Assembly (NCBI GenBank): GCA_030017835.1
Contig: JASEGU010000010.1
Coordinates: 1 to 45,293, forward strand
DNA: 45,293 nt
Source of the DNA: Actinomycetota bacterium
GTDB taxonomy: Bacteria; Actinomycetota; Aquicultoria; UBA3085; Oleimmundimicrobiaceae
Direction of reading: 5' to 3'
Shown here: one piece after another, positions 7,784 through 16,461 of the stretch
Position numbering within the stretch: position 1 is the first letter of the stretch
Layout of the letters: every line of letters begins with the position of its first letter
The notes under the pieces: generated by a model
Databases searched by the model: none
Told to the model about the DNA's origin: nothing
Seen by the model: only the letters and a program-made list of their open reading frames with translations
Program-made: the position numbers and the translations under genes

Positions 7784-7809
7784 TACCAATAAAAGGGGGA
7801 GGCGTACTG

Positions 7810-8205
7810 ATGAATGATTTGCTGGTAAGGGATATCATGCATCTTGGGGTGGTGACTTGCAGGTTGGATACCCCGCTCTGTGAGATTGCCGGGCTCATGG
7901 TCGGGCATAAAATTCACTGCATAGTTGTAGTTGATGAGGCCGGTGAGGCTTGTGGCGTCATCTCGGACTGGGGACTTTTGAAGGCATTCGGCAAGGATAT
8001 CAAGACGGCCGTGGCCGAGGATATCATCGATAATAGGCTGCTGACGGTCAGGCCCAATGCTCTGGTTTCAGAAGCGGCCAGCATGATGGTGAACGAGCAC
8101 GTTCACCGCCTGGTGGTTATGAGCGAGCCTCCGCTCCGGCGTCCGGTCGGCGTTTTAGCCGCAAGCGATGTGGTAAAAGAGATGTCAAAATACTGCTCGA
8201 ACTAG
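7810..8205 (+). CDS. CBS-domain pair protein
   Basis: This 131-residue soluble protein consists of two CBS domains (about residues 5-60 and 68-128), a module that binds adenosyl nucleotides and works as an energy sensor. Typical CBS features are VRDIMHLGVVTCRLDTPLCEIAGLM, GVISDWGLLKA, and in the second copy LVSEAASMMVNEHVHRLVV with GVLAASDVVKE. There is no attached enzyme domain, so its target is not evident. It is transcribed alone from its own candidate promoter, and a hairpin follows its stop. Confidence 0.9.
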   Translation: MNDLLVRDIMHLGVVTCRLDTPLCEIAGLMVGHKIHCIVVVDEAGEACGVISDWGLLKAFGKDIKTAVAEDIIDNRLLTVRPNALVSEAASMMVNEHVHRLVVMSEPPLRRPVGVLAASDVVKEMSKYCSN

Positions 8206-8218
8206 GTTTTCAAAGCTT

Positions 8219-8253
8219 GCGGTTTTGGGGTCGTTCGTTACCAAAGAGACCGC
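8219..8253 (+). terminator. Possible terminator hairpin after the CBS gene
   Basis: GCGGT pairs with ACCGC and the inner TTTGG pairs with CCAAA, with a three-base bulge (GAG) on the right arm. A moderately T-rich stretch (TTATTGCTTCCGCTTT) follows. It sits 14 bases after the CBS stop. The stem is interrupted and the T-run is poor, so this is tentative. Confidence 0.3.
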
Positions 8254-8377
8254 TTATTGCTTCCGCTTTACTTTGATATCCCCGATGGATTATTCTTGTC
8301 TCTTCTTGCTTTTCATCCGACATTCTTCTAAGAATCTGCCAAGTCCTAATGGGATCTGGCTTGAAAGAGGAGGTTTT

Positions 8378-10249
8378 GTGGCAAGGCTCAAAAGGACCCT
8401 TTTGCTTAAGGTGAAAGCTAGGCTCTATCCTCTCCTCGCCCTCGCCCTCATCCTGATGGCTGGCTTTTCTCCTTCGGCCTCGGCCAAGGACTACACTCTC
8501 CCTAAGCTGGACATCGAAATAGAAGTGGAGAAGGACGGCTCCTTCAGCGTGGCAGAGGAGCGGACGTTCGCCTTTGATGGCACCTTCAGCTGGGCTGAGT
8601 ATAGCCTGCCGCTCAGCTACAAGTATGAAATCAAGGACTTCTCAATTCAAGAGGGAGGGATCGAATACGTCCGCTCGACCTCATCGGCCCCCGGTACCTA
8701 CGAGCTGGATCGGGATCAGGATTCTTTCACGGCAAAGTGGTACTTTTCGGCCAAGGATAGTGAAAAGACCTTTATCATCAAATATAAGATCTTGGGCGGC
8801 GTCGACGTCTACTCCGACTTCGCTCAGTTCTATTGGAAATTCGTTGGAACGGGTTGGACCAAACCGGTTGAAAGATTTCAGGCCGTCCTAAGGTTGCCCG
8901 ATGGGGCCAATAAGGAGGAGATCAGGGCCTGGGCTCATGGCCCCTTGACCGGCGAGGTGGAGATAGTGGACGGGGCGACCGTCAGCTTCAAGGTGAACGA
9001 TCTGCCCGCAAGCACCTTCGTTGAGGGGAGGGTTCTCTTCCCGCTATCCTTGGTGCCAGAGGCAAAGGTCGACTTCGATGAGCCCATCTTAAATGAAGCC
9101 TTGGCCGAAGAGACCGAGTGGGCAGAAGATGCCAATATCTTGAGGGAGCGGGCCATAGCCGATCTTGAGAAGCGGAGGCAGCTAGAGAGCATGGGTCTAG
9201 CCTCTTCGATCATCGTCTCGGCAGTCGGTATTCTCTTCTACGCCATCTTGTGGTTTCTCTTTGGAAAGGAGTATTCGCCCAGCTTTGACGGCGATTATTT
9301 CAGGGAGCTCCCGGCTGAATATCCCCCGGCCGTCATGGGTTATCTGGTCAAATTCGGTCACGTCGATACCAGGGATATGATCGCAACCCTGATGGACCTC
9401 GCCAGAAGAGGTTTTTTAACCATAAAAGAGGAGGAGCTTACCAGAAAGATACTCTTTGTCATCAGGACTGAGTATGACTACAACTTAAAGAGGATGGTTT
9501 CCGATACCCACTCCTTGAACGGCTATGAGTCTAATCTCTTAAGTTTCCTCTTCGATGAGGTGGGAAATGGGGAGAGCGTCAGCATTGAAGAGCTCAAGGA
9601 TTTTGCCAAAGCCGAACCCCTCGCCTTCAGCCGCTTCTTCGAGGAGTGGAAGAAGGACGCCTCTTTGGCCGCAAAGGCTCACGGTTTTTTGGAGCGGCAC
9701 GGTTCGGTAATAGCCTTAAACGTCTTTGTCTCGCTCATGCTGATTGGTTTTGGGGCCGCGATCATGGCCACCTGGCAGATAGCCTCCGGTTTTATAGCCA
9801 TCTTCTTCGGGGTTCTTCAAATAGTTCTCTCCGTATTCTTGAGGCGCCGCTCTCCCGCCGCTGCCTCGGACTTTAAGAAGTGGGAGGCCTTCAAGCGGTT
9901 TCTGCTCCACTTCTCCAACCTAAAGGAGGCCCTGCCATCCTCGATGGTCATCTGGGAGCATTATCTGGTCTATGCGGTCAGTCTGGGCGTAGCCGAAAAG
10001 ACGATCGAACAACTCAAGATCGTCATGCCCGAAATCCTAAAAGAGCAGGGCCTCACCTATTTTGGGCCGTCTTGGTTTGAGTCTTCCAGGGGCCTTGAGG
10101 GCTTGGGCTCGCTCGAGTCATTCGGCCAGAGCCTTTCGAGCATGGTGGCCACGGCAAACAGCGCTATGAGTTCGGCGAGCGGCGGCGGCGGCGGATTCTC
10201 GGGCGGCGGCGGCGGTGGCGGCGGCGGAAGCGGCGGCGGAGCCGGCTAA
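8378..10249 (+). CDS. DUF2207 membrane protein with glycine-rich tail
   Basis: This is a 623-residue exported membrane protein. A signal peptide spans about residues 10-32 (LALALILMAGFSPSASA). It is followed by a DUF2207 extracellular beta domain, one membrane helix near 275-297, a cytoplasmic winged-helix-like part (ATLMDLARRGFLTIKEE), two helices near 443-488, and a tail of almost pure glycine (GGGGGFSGGGG). That order is standard for DUF2207 proteins; their function is unknown. The start is GTG 8378, four bases after GAGGAGG; upstream codons in the frame look non-coding. Similar proteins often occur with LemA, whose gene lies 4.6 kb away. Confidence 0.9.
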   Translation: MARLKRTLLLKVKARLYPLLALALILMAGFSPSASAKDYTLPKLDIEIEVEKDGSFSVAEERTFAFDGTFSWAEYSLPLSYKYEIKDFSIQEGGIEYVRSTSSAPGTYELDRDQDSFTAKWYFSAKDSEKTFIIKYKILGGVDVYSDFAQFYWKFVGTGWTKPVERFQAVLRLPDGANKEEIRAWAHGPLTGEVEIVDGATVSFKVNDLPASTFVEGRVLFPLSLVPEAKVDFDEPILNEALAEETEWAEDANILRERAIADLEKRRQLESMGLASSIIVSAVGILFYAILWFLFGKEYSPSFDGDYFRELPAEYPPAVMGYLVKFGHVDTRDMIATLMDLARRGFLTIKEEELTRKILFVIRTEYDYNLKRMVSDTHSLNGYESNLLSFLFDEVGNGESVSIEELKDFAKAEPLAFSRFFEEWKKDASLAAKAHGFLERHGSVIALNVFVSLMLIGFGAAIMATWQIASGFIAIFFGVLQIVLSVFLRRRSPAAASDFKKWEAFKRFLLHFSNLKEALPSSMVIWEHYLVYAVSLGVAEKTIEQLKIVMPEILKEQGLTYFGPSWFESSRGLEGLGSLESFGQSLSSMVATANSAMSSASGGGGGFSGGGGGGGGGSGGGAG

Positions 10250-10280
10250 AGGGCCCGGGGCTCAGGGAGAGGGATCTTCT

Positions 10281-11612
10281 TTACCTCGGCTCCTCATGGT
10301 CATAGATGACCAAACCGGTGATGAGCTTGGGATAGAAGTAGGTCGATTTCTGGGGCATCCTCTCTCCGCCCTTGGCTATCGTTCTGACCTGATCTATCGT
10401 CGTCGGATTCAACAGGAAGGCAACCTTGTATTCGCCGCTATCGACCAGAGCGGTCGCCTCGTCCTCATCCGGAGTGAACTTGATCGATTTGTGCTTGATG
10501 AGGTCGCGGCTCTTAACCCCCAAGATTTCATCTATCAAGAGGCCGTGAAGTACGGTTACATCCAGTCTCTTCCAGGCGGACGAGCGGGCCTTGGAGATAA
10601 CTTCATCCATCAGGCCCTCATCCTTCAGCGTAAGCAGGTGGTAACGGCCACCGCCGAAGTAAGAGAGAATGCTGTGAGAGCAGTTCATCCGTCGGCTTAG
10701 AGCCTCACAGGCCCTCTTTTTGACTCCGTCCTCATTCCCGGCTGGGCCGGAAAAGGTCTCGATATCGAAGTATCTTGAGGCCATCTTCAAGAAGTCCTCC
10801 TCGCTCTGGTCCACCGCATCCTTTACCAACCTATGGGCAGCCAGGATCGAGAGGCCATCACTGTCCATGTTGACGAACATCATCATTACGTAATTGAAGC
10901 CGGCCTCGGGGTCATTTGAGGTGGCTCGCATCTCATTTCGGTAATTTAGGGCCGTCTCGTAGCGGTGATGGCCGTCGGCGATGAAGATCGTCTTATCCTG
11001 CATCTTGCCTGAGACGACTTCTATCACATCGGGGTCGGTTATGGTATATAACCTATGGATGACGCCGCTCTCATCGGCCACCTCTCGCGTGGGCTGCTTG
11101 GGCCTTGCGCCTTCAAGAATCTTGCCGAGCTCATCTTGTTGATCGGAGTACAGGGAGAAGACCTGGCTGAAATTTGCCTTACAGGCCCGTATCAGGCTTA
11201 AGCGATCGGCCTTGGCCTTGGGGAAGGTCTTTTCGTGGGGCAAGACCAAGCCGCTCTTAAAGTCCTCTATCTTAAGGAGGGCTATGAAGCCAAGGAGGCG
11301 CCGCTTCTTTTCGCCCTTTGTGGAGTAGATCTGCTCGTAAAAGAATATGGCCGGCTCATCTGAGGCTACCAGTATCCCCTTCTCAAGCCAGCTATCGAAA
11401 TGCCTTTTGGCCCTCGTGTACTTATTTTTTTGGCTGTTGTCGTCCGGTTTTTCTTGGCCTAAAATGAGCCTTATGATGTTAAAGGAACTCTTCTGATAGA
11501 AGTCCCTCTGGGCCTGCTTAGAGATTACGTCGTAAGGCGGAGTGACGACATCCTTTAAATCGACGTCATCATCGTTGTAAAGCAGACCCTTGAAAGGTTT
11601 GATTTCGATCAA
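10281..11612 (-). CDS. DUF1015 family protein
   Basis: This is a 443-residue soluble protein of the DUF1015 family. It has the family start IKPFKGLLYN, then VTPPYDVIS, SSFNIIRLILGQ, the central VLPHEKTFPKAKADRL, and FIADGHHRYETALNYRNE (roughly residues 210-227), with FYPKLITGLVIY near the C-terminus. DUF1015 members are uncharacterised; DGHHRYETA is strongly conserved and may be catalytic or nucleotide-binding. The start is TTG 11612 because AGAAGGTG sits seven bases ahead of it and the family begins there; an ATG at 11648 adds 12 unusual residues. It converges on the DUF2207 gene, 31 bases apart. Confidence 0.88.
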   Translation of the reverse strand: MIEIKPFKGLLYNDDDVDLKDVVTPPYDVISKQAQRDFYQKSSFNIIRLILGQEKPDDNSQKNKYTRAKRHFDSWLEKGILVASDEPAIFFYEQIYSTKGEKKRRLLGFIALLKIEDFKSGLVLPHEKTFPKAKADRLSLIRACKANFSQVFSLYSDQQDELGKILEGARPKQPTREVADESGVIHRLYTITDPDVIEVVSGKMQDKTIFIADGHHRYETALNYRNEMRATSNDPEAGFNYVMMMFVNMDSDGLSILAAHRLVKDAVDQSEEDFLKMASRYFDIETFSGPAGNEDGVKKRACEALSRRMNCSHSILSYFGGGRYHLLTLKDEGLMDEVISKARSSAWKRLDVTVLHGLLIDEILGVKSRDLIKHKSIKFTPDEDEATALVDSGEYKVAFLLNPTTIDQVRTIAKGGERMPQKSTYFYPKLITGLVIYDHEEPR

Positions 11613-11712
11613 GAAACGACACCTTCTAGCGATATTTTTTAAAAGCATTTCAATTTTAAGCGAGACTTACGATTTGGACAACAGTCTCTTTTCGATTTAA
11701 GTGAGGGCGGAT

Positions 11713-11910
11713 ATGCCAGGGGTCATCGTAAGATCGGCCGATTATTGCGACCTTAAGGAGGTTATCGAAGAGATCTTCTCTAAGTTCCCGCTGGCTCTTT
11801 CGGGTAAAAGGGTGTTTGTAAAACCGAACATCCTTTTGCCCTATGAGGTCGAAAAGGCGGTGACGACCCATCCGAGTCTCGGGTTCGTCCTGGCCGCCTC
11901 TTCCTTTTAA
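11713..11910 (+). pseudogene. Truncated DUF362 gene (N-terminal part only)
   Basis: About 65 codons match the beginning of DUF362 proteins: GVIVRSADYCDLKEVIEEIF, then KRVFVKPNILLPY and AVTTHPSLGFVLA. Intact members continue for 200 or more residues, and some carry ferredoxin motifs. Here the frame stops at TAA 11908-11910, which overlaps the stop codon of the EF-G-like gene on the other strand. No continuation is visible because the DNA immediately becomes EF-G coding sequence. This is best read as a gene whose 3' part was removed by a rearrangement ending at the EF-G stop. A working 65-residue protein is unlikely. Confidence 0.75.
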
Positions 11911-13967
11911 ATCTCTTCGACGATTCTGTCGGCAAGATCCTTGGGGACCTCCTCGTACCTTGCGAACTCAAACGAGAAGGAACCGCGGCCGTGAGCCAGA
12001 GAGCGCAGTTCGGTCGCATATCTCTTCATCTCGGCTTCGGGCACGCTCGCCCTGACCAACTCGAAGCCGTCTTCCGTCGGCTCCATGCCGAGAATCCGGC
12101 CCCGCTTGCTGTTGAGGTCGCCGATCACGTTGCCCATGTAGGCTTCGGGCACAAGGACTTCGACATTTAAGATCGGCTCCAAGAGGACGGGCGAGGCTTC
12201 GGCCACCCCCTTTTTGAAGGCCATCGAGGCGGCTATCTTGAATGCCATCTCGGATGAGTCGACCGGGTGGAAGGAGCCGTCATGGAGTGTGGCCTTTATG
12301 TCAACCGCCTCATGGCCGGCCAAGACTCCCTCGGCCATAGCTTCGCGAAGGCCCTTTTCCACGGCCGGGATATACTGTTTGGGCACGGAGCCTCCGAAGA
12401 TCTTATTCTCGAACTCGAATCCGGAGCCCTGAGCAAGCGGCTGAAATTCCACCCAGACGTCGCCGTATTGGCCCCGCCCGCCCGACTGCTTCTTATATTT
12501 TCCCTGAACTCGGGCGGATTTTCTGATCGTCTCTTTGTAGGCTATCTTCTTCTCTTTGAGCTCGGCCTGGACGCCGTATTTATGGTTGAGCTTATCCATC
12601 TTCACTTCTATCTGGACATTTCCCATGGCCGAGATAACCGTCTGCGACGTCTCGTTATCTCGTCTGATGACGAAGGTCGGGTCCTCTTCGGCCAGTTTAG
12701 AGAGGGCGGTGCTCAACTTCTCGTCGTCGCCCTTGGTCTTTGACTCTATGGCCACCGAATAGACCGGGGTCGGAAAGTCGATCTTCTCCAAGACTATATC
12801 CTTGGATTCATCGCACAGGGTGTCGTTGCTGTGAGTCTGGGCAAGTTTGGGAATGGCGACTATATCGCCGCATATGGTCTCACTTACGTCCCCCTGCTCC
12901 TTGCCGCACATGGCAAAGAGGTGGCCGATCTTCTCCTTCTTATCCTGGGTTGAGTTATTGACCGTGCTGGATGCCCGCATGGTGCCCGAATAGATGCGGG
13001 CGAAATTGAGCCGACCGATATAAGGATCGGAGATCGTCTTGAAGACCAGGGCCACCAAGGGAGCGCTCGGATCGGCGTCGCATGCCACCTCCTTTTTATC
13101 TCTGCCCTCGAAAGCGGCCGGGGTCGGCCGCTCGTTTGGCGAGGGCACGAAGTTTACGATGGCATCCATGAGCGGCTCAACCGCCTGGTTGAAAAGGGCC
13201 GAGCCGCAGAGGACCAAGGCGAGGCCGCCCTCCTTCACGCCCTTGGCCAAGCCCAGAAGCATCTCGTCACCGCTTAAGCTCTCCTCGCTCAAGTACTTGT
13301 CCAAGAGTTCCTCGTCGTTCTCTGCCGCCGCTTCCATAAGGATTCTGCGGGCCTCTGCCACCTTTTCCTGCATATCGCCCGGCACGGGACCCTTGGTCAT
13401 TTTGCCCTTATCGGAGATGAGCGACTCCTCTTTTACGAGGTCTATCACTCCCTTGAAATCCTTTCCGGAGCCTATCGGTATTTGGAGCTGCATCAAAGAA
13501 CCCTTAAGCGAGGCCCTCAAGCTGGCAAGGGCCTTATCGAAGTCGGCGTTCTCCTTGTCCATCTTGTTGATAAAGACGAGTCTGGATAGGTTCTCATCGC
13601 CGGCCATCTTCCAGTAGGTCTCGGCCTGAGGCTCAAAACCGTTTACGGCATCGATTAGGAGGATCGCCCCATCGCAGGCCCGAAGCGAGCCCTTGACCTC
13701 TCCGATAAAATCGGCATAACCAGGATTATCTATCAGGTTAACCTTGTGGTCCTTCCAATTGAAGTGGGTGATGGTCGAGGTCAAAGATATATGTCTTTTT
13801 ATCTCCTCGGGGTCGTAATCGCTCGTTGTCGAGCCATCATCGACCCGTCCCAGTCTCTCGATCGATCCGGCGTCGAATAGTATGGCCTCGGTGAGGCTGG
13901 TCTTCCCGGCTCCCCCATGCGAGATAAGGCTCACGTTTCTGATGTCGGCCGTGGTCGTCTTGCCCAT
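11907..13967 (-). CDS. Elongation factor G-like protein (EF-G2 type)
   Basis: This is a 686-residue translational GTPase with the EF-G domain order. The G1 loop is HGGAGKTSL, whereas canonical EF-G has HIDAGKT. G3 is DNPGYADF in place of DTPGHVDF, and G4 is NKMD. Domain IV (YKKQSGGRGQYGDVWVEFQP) and domain V (LNSKRGRILGME) are present. HGGAGKT with DxPGYADF marks the EF-G-like subfamily common in actinobacteria and some other bacteria, whose exact role is unsettled. It is therefore probably not the housekeeping fusA. The start is ATG 13967 with AGGGGGAT upstream; a longer frame to 14006 looks like leader sequence. Confidence 0.9.
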   Translation of the reverse strand: MGKTTTADIRNVSLISHGGAGKTSLTEAILFDAGSIERLGRVDDGSTTSDYDPEEIKRHISLTSTITHFNWKDHKVNLIDNPGYADFIGEVKGSLRACDGAILLIDAVNGFEPQAETYWKMAGDENLSRLVFINKMDKENADFDKALASLRASLKGSLMQLQIPIGSGKDFKGVIDLVKEESLISDKGKMTKGPVPGDMQEKVAEARRILMEAAAENDEELLDKYLSEESLSGDEMLLGLAKGVKEGGLALVLCGSALFNQAVEPLMDAIVNFVPSPNERPTPAAFEGRDKKEVACDADPSAPLVALVFKTISDPYIGRLNFARIYSGTMRASSTVNNSTQDKKEKIGHLFAMCGKEQGDVSETICGDIVAIPKLAQTHSNDTLCDESKDIVLEKIDFPTPVYSVAIESKTKGDDEKLSTALSKLAEEDPTFVIRRDNETSQTVISAMGNVQIEVKMDKLNHKYGVQAELKEKKIAYKETIRKSARVQGKYKKQSGGRGQYGDVWVEFQPLAQGSGFEFENKIFGGSVPKQYIPAVEKGLREAMAEGVLAGHEAVDIKATLHDGSFHPVDSSEMAFKIAASMAFKKGVAEASPVLLEPILNVEVLVPEAYMGNVIGDLNSKRGRILGMEPTEDGFELVRASVPEAEMKRYATELRSLAHGRGSFSFEFARYEEVPKDLADRIVEEI

Positions 13968-14116
13968 CGAATCATCCCCCTGCAATAAGAATGGATTAAA
14001 AACCAAAATTATTTACACATTTCGACACCAACGGAAGACAACCTTCATAAATTTGAAAAAGGCGCAAGTTTTGCAGGGAACTCAAGCTTTCGCCCGAGGG
14101 ATTCCCTTAGTAAGGG

Positions 14117-14785
14117 TTAGTCTTTTTGAGGAATCGTTTTGTAGGCGAAGAGGGCTAGGAGGAGGCCGATTAAGAAGCCGCCGATGTGGGCGAACCAGGC
14201 CACTCCTCCCGCCTCCATCATAGGCGACATGGCTGAGAAATATCCGTTAAGCAACTGAAGGACGAACCAGAATCCGATGACGATGAGAGCCGGCAGACGG
14301 ACTATGCTTATGAAGAAGAAGATGGGAATAGCCACATCGACGCCGGCGAGCGGAAAGAGGATGAGATAGGCGGCCAACACCCCGGCGATGGCCCCGCTCG
14401 CCCCAAGGCTCGGCAGGCTCGAGGCGGGGTTCATGATGACGTGGGCGCTCGCTCCACCCAGGCCGGATAGAAGATAGAAGAGGATGAAGCCAAGGTGGCC
14501 AAGGACGTCCTCGACGTTGTTTCCGAAGATCCACAGATAGAGCATATTGCCGAGGAGATGGAACCAGCTACCGTGCAAAAAGATTGAGGTGAGTAGGGTG
14601 ATATAGACGTAGGGGCCTCCTTTGGTCAGGATGAGGCAAGGGGTCGCCCCAAAAGACCTGATGAAGGCGTCAAAGCCGCTCCCAAGGCTCAACTCATAGA
14701 GGAAGACGGCTGAATTTACCGCAATCAGCGATATCGTCACGAAGGGGAAGGTGCGCGTCGGATTCTCGTCTCTTATCGGTATCAC
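14117..14785 (-). CDS. Rhomboid-family intramembrane serine protease
   Basis: This is a six-helix membrane protein that cleaves transmembrane substrates. The family signs are HGSWFHLLGNMLYLWIFG, the catalytic Ser in GASGAIAGVLAAY, and the catalytic His in FAHIGGFLIG. The start is set at GTG 14785, giving VIPIRDENPTR, the usual opening of bacterial rhomboids; AGGGAG lies six bases before it. A candidate promoter -10 covers the upstream ATG at 14809, which argues against the longer form. The protein is about 222 residues. It is divergent from lemA. Confidence 0.93.
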   Translation of the reverse strand: MIPIRDENPTRTFPFVTISLIAVNSAVFLYELSLGSGFDAFIRSFGATPCLILTKGGPYVYITLLTSIFLHGSWFHLLGNMLYLWIFGNNVEDVLGHLGFILFYLLSGLGGASAHVIMNPASSLPSLGASGAIAGVLAAYLILFPLAGVDVAIPIFFFISIVRLPALIVIGFWFVLQLLNGYFSAMSPMMEAGGVAWFAHIGGFLIGLLLALFAYKTIPQKD

Positions 14786-14807
14786 TTGCTCTCCCTTTTG
14801 AGGACTC

Positions 14808-14836
14808 ATTTTAAGGCGCCCAAATTGACAAAGCAA
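14808..14836 (-). promoter_or_regulatory. Candidate promoter for the rhomboid gene
   Basis: On the minus strand TTGCTT and TAAAAT are spaced by exactly 17 bases, and the expected transcript start falls about 15 bases before the GTG start at 14785. The -35 region interleaves with that of the divergent lemA promoter, so the two polymerase sites overlap back to back. Confidence 0.55.
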
Positions 14837-14853
14837 GTCGCCCGCCCTATGAT
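14825..14853 (+). promoter_or_regulatory. Strong sigma-70-type promoter for lemA
   Basis: A perfect TTGACA (14825-14830) is followed after 17 bases by TATGAT (14848-14853, five of six). The predicted start near 14860 leaves a leader of about 30 bases with an AGAGGAGG ribosome site. A second TATAAT at 14859-14864 exists but is too far from this -35. Confidence 0.75.
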
Positions 14854-14888
14854 TGTTTTATAATTCTAACTTAAAAAGAGGAGGAGAC

Positions 14889-15446
14889 ATGTTCTTTGGT
14901 CCAACCATATTTCTGATAATCATACTGCTGATTCCGGTCATGATCATCATCGGAATGTATAATAATTTCGTGACCTTACGTAACAGGATAGATAACGCCT
15001 GGTCACAGATAGACGTCCAGCTCAAGCGGCGCTATGACCTCATCCCCAACCTGATCGAGACGGTCAAAGGCTACGCCACCCACGAAAAGGAGCTCTTTGA
15101 AAAGGTGACTCAAGCCCGAGCTCAGGCCATAAATGCCGCAGGGGTTACCGAGCAGGCCCAGGCCGAAAATGCTTTGACCGGGGCTTTAAAATCTCTCTTT
15201 GCGGTGGCCGAAGCCTACCCGGATCTTAAGGCCAACCAGAATTTCATAATGCTCCAGGAGGAGCTCTCTGGGACAGAGGGCAAGATAGCCTACGCCCGTC
15301 AGTTCTATAACGATACGGTCATGAAGTTTAACACGATGATCCAGAGGTTTCCCGGCAACATAGTTGCCTCCATGTTCGGCTTTACGGCGCGTACCTATTT
15401 CGGGGCCGAGGAGTCTTCAAGGGAGCCGGTAAAGGTTCAATTCTAG
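14889..15446 (+). CDS. lemA: LemA family protein
   Basis: This is a 185-residue protein with one N-terminal membrane helix (about residues 3-25) and a long helical domain. It carries the LemA core: [24 protein letters not shown] split around the membrane exit, [17 protein letters not shown], and the C-terminal [15 protein letters not shown] plus FPGNIVA. The start is ATG 14889 after AGAGGAGG; an in-frame ATG at 14853 lies inside the promoter. LemA proteins are of unknown biochemical role but are linked to envelope stress, and lemA next to an HtpX-type protease is a recurrent pair, as seen here. Confidence 0.93.
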   Translation: MFFGPTIFLIIILLIPVMIIIGMYNNFVTLRNRIDNAWSQIDVQLKRRYDLIPNLIETVKGYATHEKELFEKVTQARAQAINAAGVTEQAQAENALTGALKSLFAVAEAYPDLKANQNFIMLQEELSGTEGKIAYARQFYNDTVMKFNTMIQRFPGNIVASMFGFTARTYFGAEESSREPVKVQF

Positions 15447-15525
15447 CCTCATCGGGCTCGAGCTCAAAGATCGGTTCACCCATCTTTTTTCGTTTCATCC
15501 AATCCCTTTTGATCGGTGATAATTT

Positions 15526-16431
15526 ATGTATGAAGAGATATCGAGCAATATAAGAAGGTCTTGGGCGATGATAATCATCTTCATCATCTTCGTTGCCTAC
15601 TTGGGCTACATCTTTGGCGAGCTCACCGAGTTCGGTTACGCGGGCGTATTCTTCGCCCTCCTGGTGGCGGGCGCTATGAGCTGGACCGGCTATTACTACA
15701 GCGATCGCATCGTCCTTGCCATGAGCCGGGCAAGGGAGGTCGAAAAGGTTGAGCTCCCTTACCTCTACAACGTCATCGAGGGCCTCTCGATAGCGGCCGG
15801 GGTGCCGGTTCCCAAGATGTATGTGATCGAGGACAGTGCCCCCAATGCCTTTGCCACCGGACGCGACCCGGAGCACTCGGCCGTGGCCGTCACGACCGGT
15901 CTTCTGGAAAAGCTGGATCGGGTCGAGCTGGAAGGGGTCGTAGCCCATGAGATGAGTCACATCAAGAACTACGACATTAAACTCGCGAGCCTTGCCGTCG
16001 TCATGGTCGGCATCGTCACCCTGCTCGCTGACTGGTTGATGAGATCTTTTTGGTGGGGCGGGTCAAGGAGACGGCGAGATGATGGCGGCGGAGAATTTGG
16101 AGCCATCCTTATGATAGTCGGTCTCATAATGGCCATTCTTGCGCCTGTAGTCGCTCAGCTAATGCGTCTTGCCCTCTCGCGTCAGCGAGAATTCTTGGCC
16201 GATGCGAGCGGTGCCATGCTCACCCGCTATCCGGAGGGACTGGCCTCAGCTTTGGAGAAGCTCGCTTCGGATAGAGAGCCGCTCGAGGTGGCCAACAAGG
16301 CCACGGCCCACCTTTATATAGTCAATCCTCTAAAGGATATCGGTGGCTCCATAAACAACCTTTTCAACACCCATCCCAAGATCGAAGAGAGGGTGGCAAA
16401 GCTTCGAGCAATGTCATTTGAAGTCGTCTGA
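15526..16431 (+). CDS. htpX: HtpX-like M48 family zinc metalloprotease
   Basis: This is a 301-residue membrane protease of peptidase family M48 that degrades damaged membrane proteins. Two N-terminal helices (about 13-34 and 38-57) precede the catalytic domain. The zinc site HEMSH is at residues 141-145 with the third ligand expected in REFLADASG. Two further hydrophobic segments lie near 153-173 and 190-210. The end TNDxF-type motif is NLFNTHPKIEERVAKLR, typical of HtpX. It follows lemA by 79 bases on the same strand. Confidence 0.94.
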   Translation: MYEEISSNIRRSWAMIIIFIIFVAYLGYIFGELTEFGYAGVFFALLVAGAMSWTGYYYSDRIVLAMSRAREVEKVELPYLYNVIEGLSIAAGVPVPKMYVIEDSAPNAFATGRDPEHSAVAVTTGLLEKLDRVELEGVVAHEMSHIKNYDIKLASLAVVMVGIVTLLADWLMRSFWWGGSRRRRDDGGGEFGAILMIVGLIMAILAPVVAQLMRLALSRQREFLADASGAMLTRYPEGLASALEKLASDREPLEVANKATAHLYIVNPLKDIGGSINNLFNTHPKIEERVAKLRAMSFEVV

Positions 16432-16461
16432 TTAATCCGCAAAACCTGCCTAAGAGGTTAG

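Noticed and set aside
10215-10700. Plus-strand frame after the DUF2207 gene
   Set aside because: It starts inside the glycine-rich tail and then runs antisense to the conserved DUF1015 gene.
15382-15960. Open frame of 192 codons opposite lemA and htpX
   Set aside because: It runs antisense to the HtpX zinc-site coding region and resembles no family. It has no plausible ribosome site.
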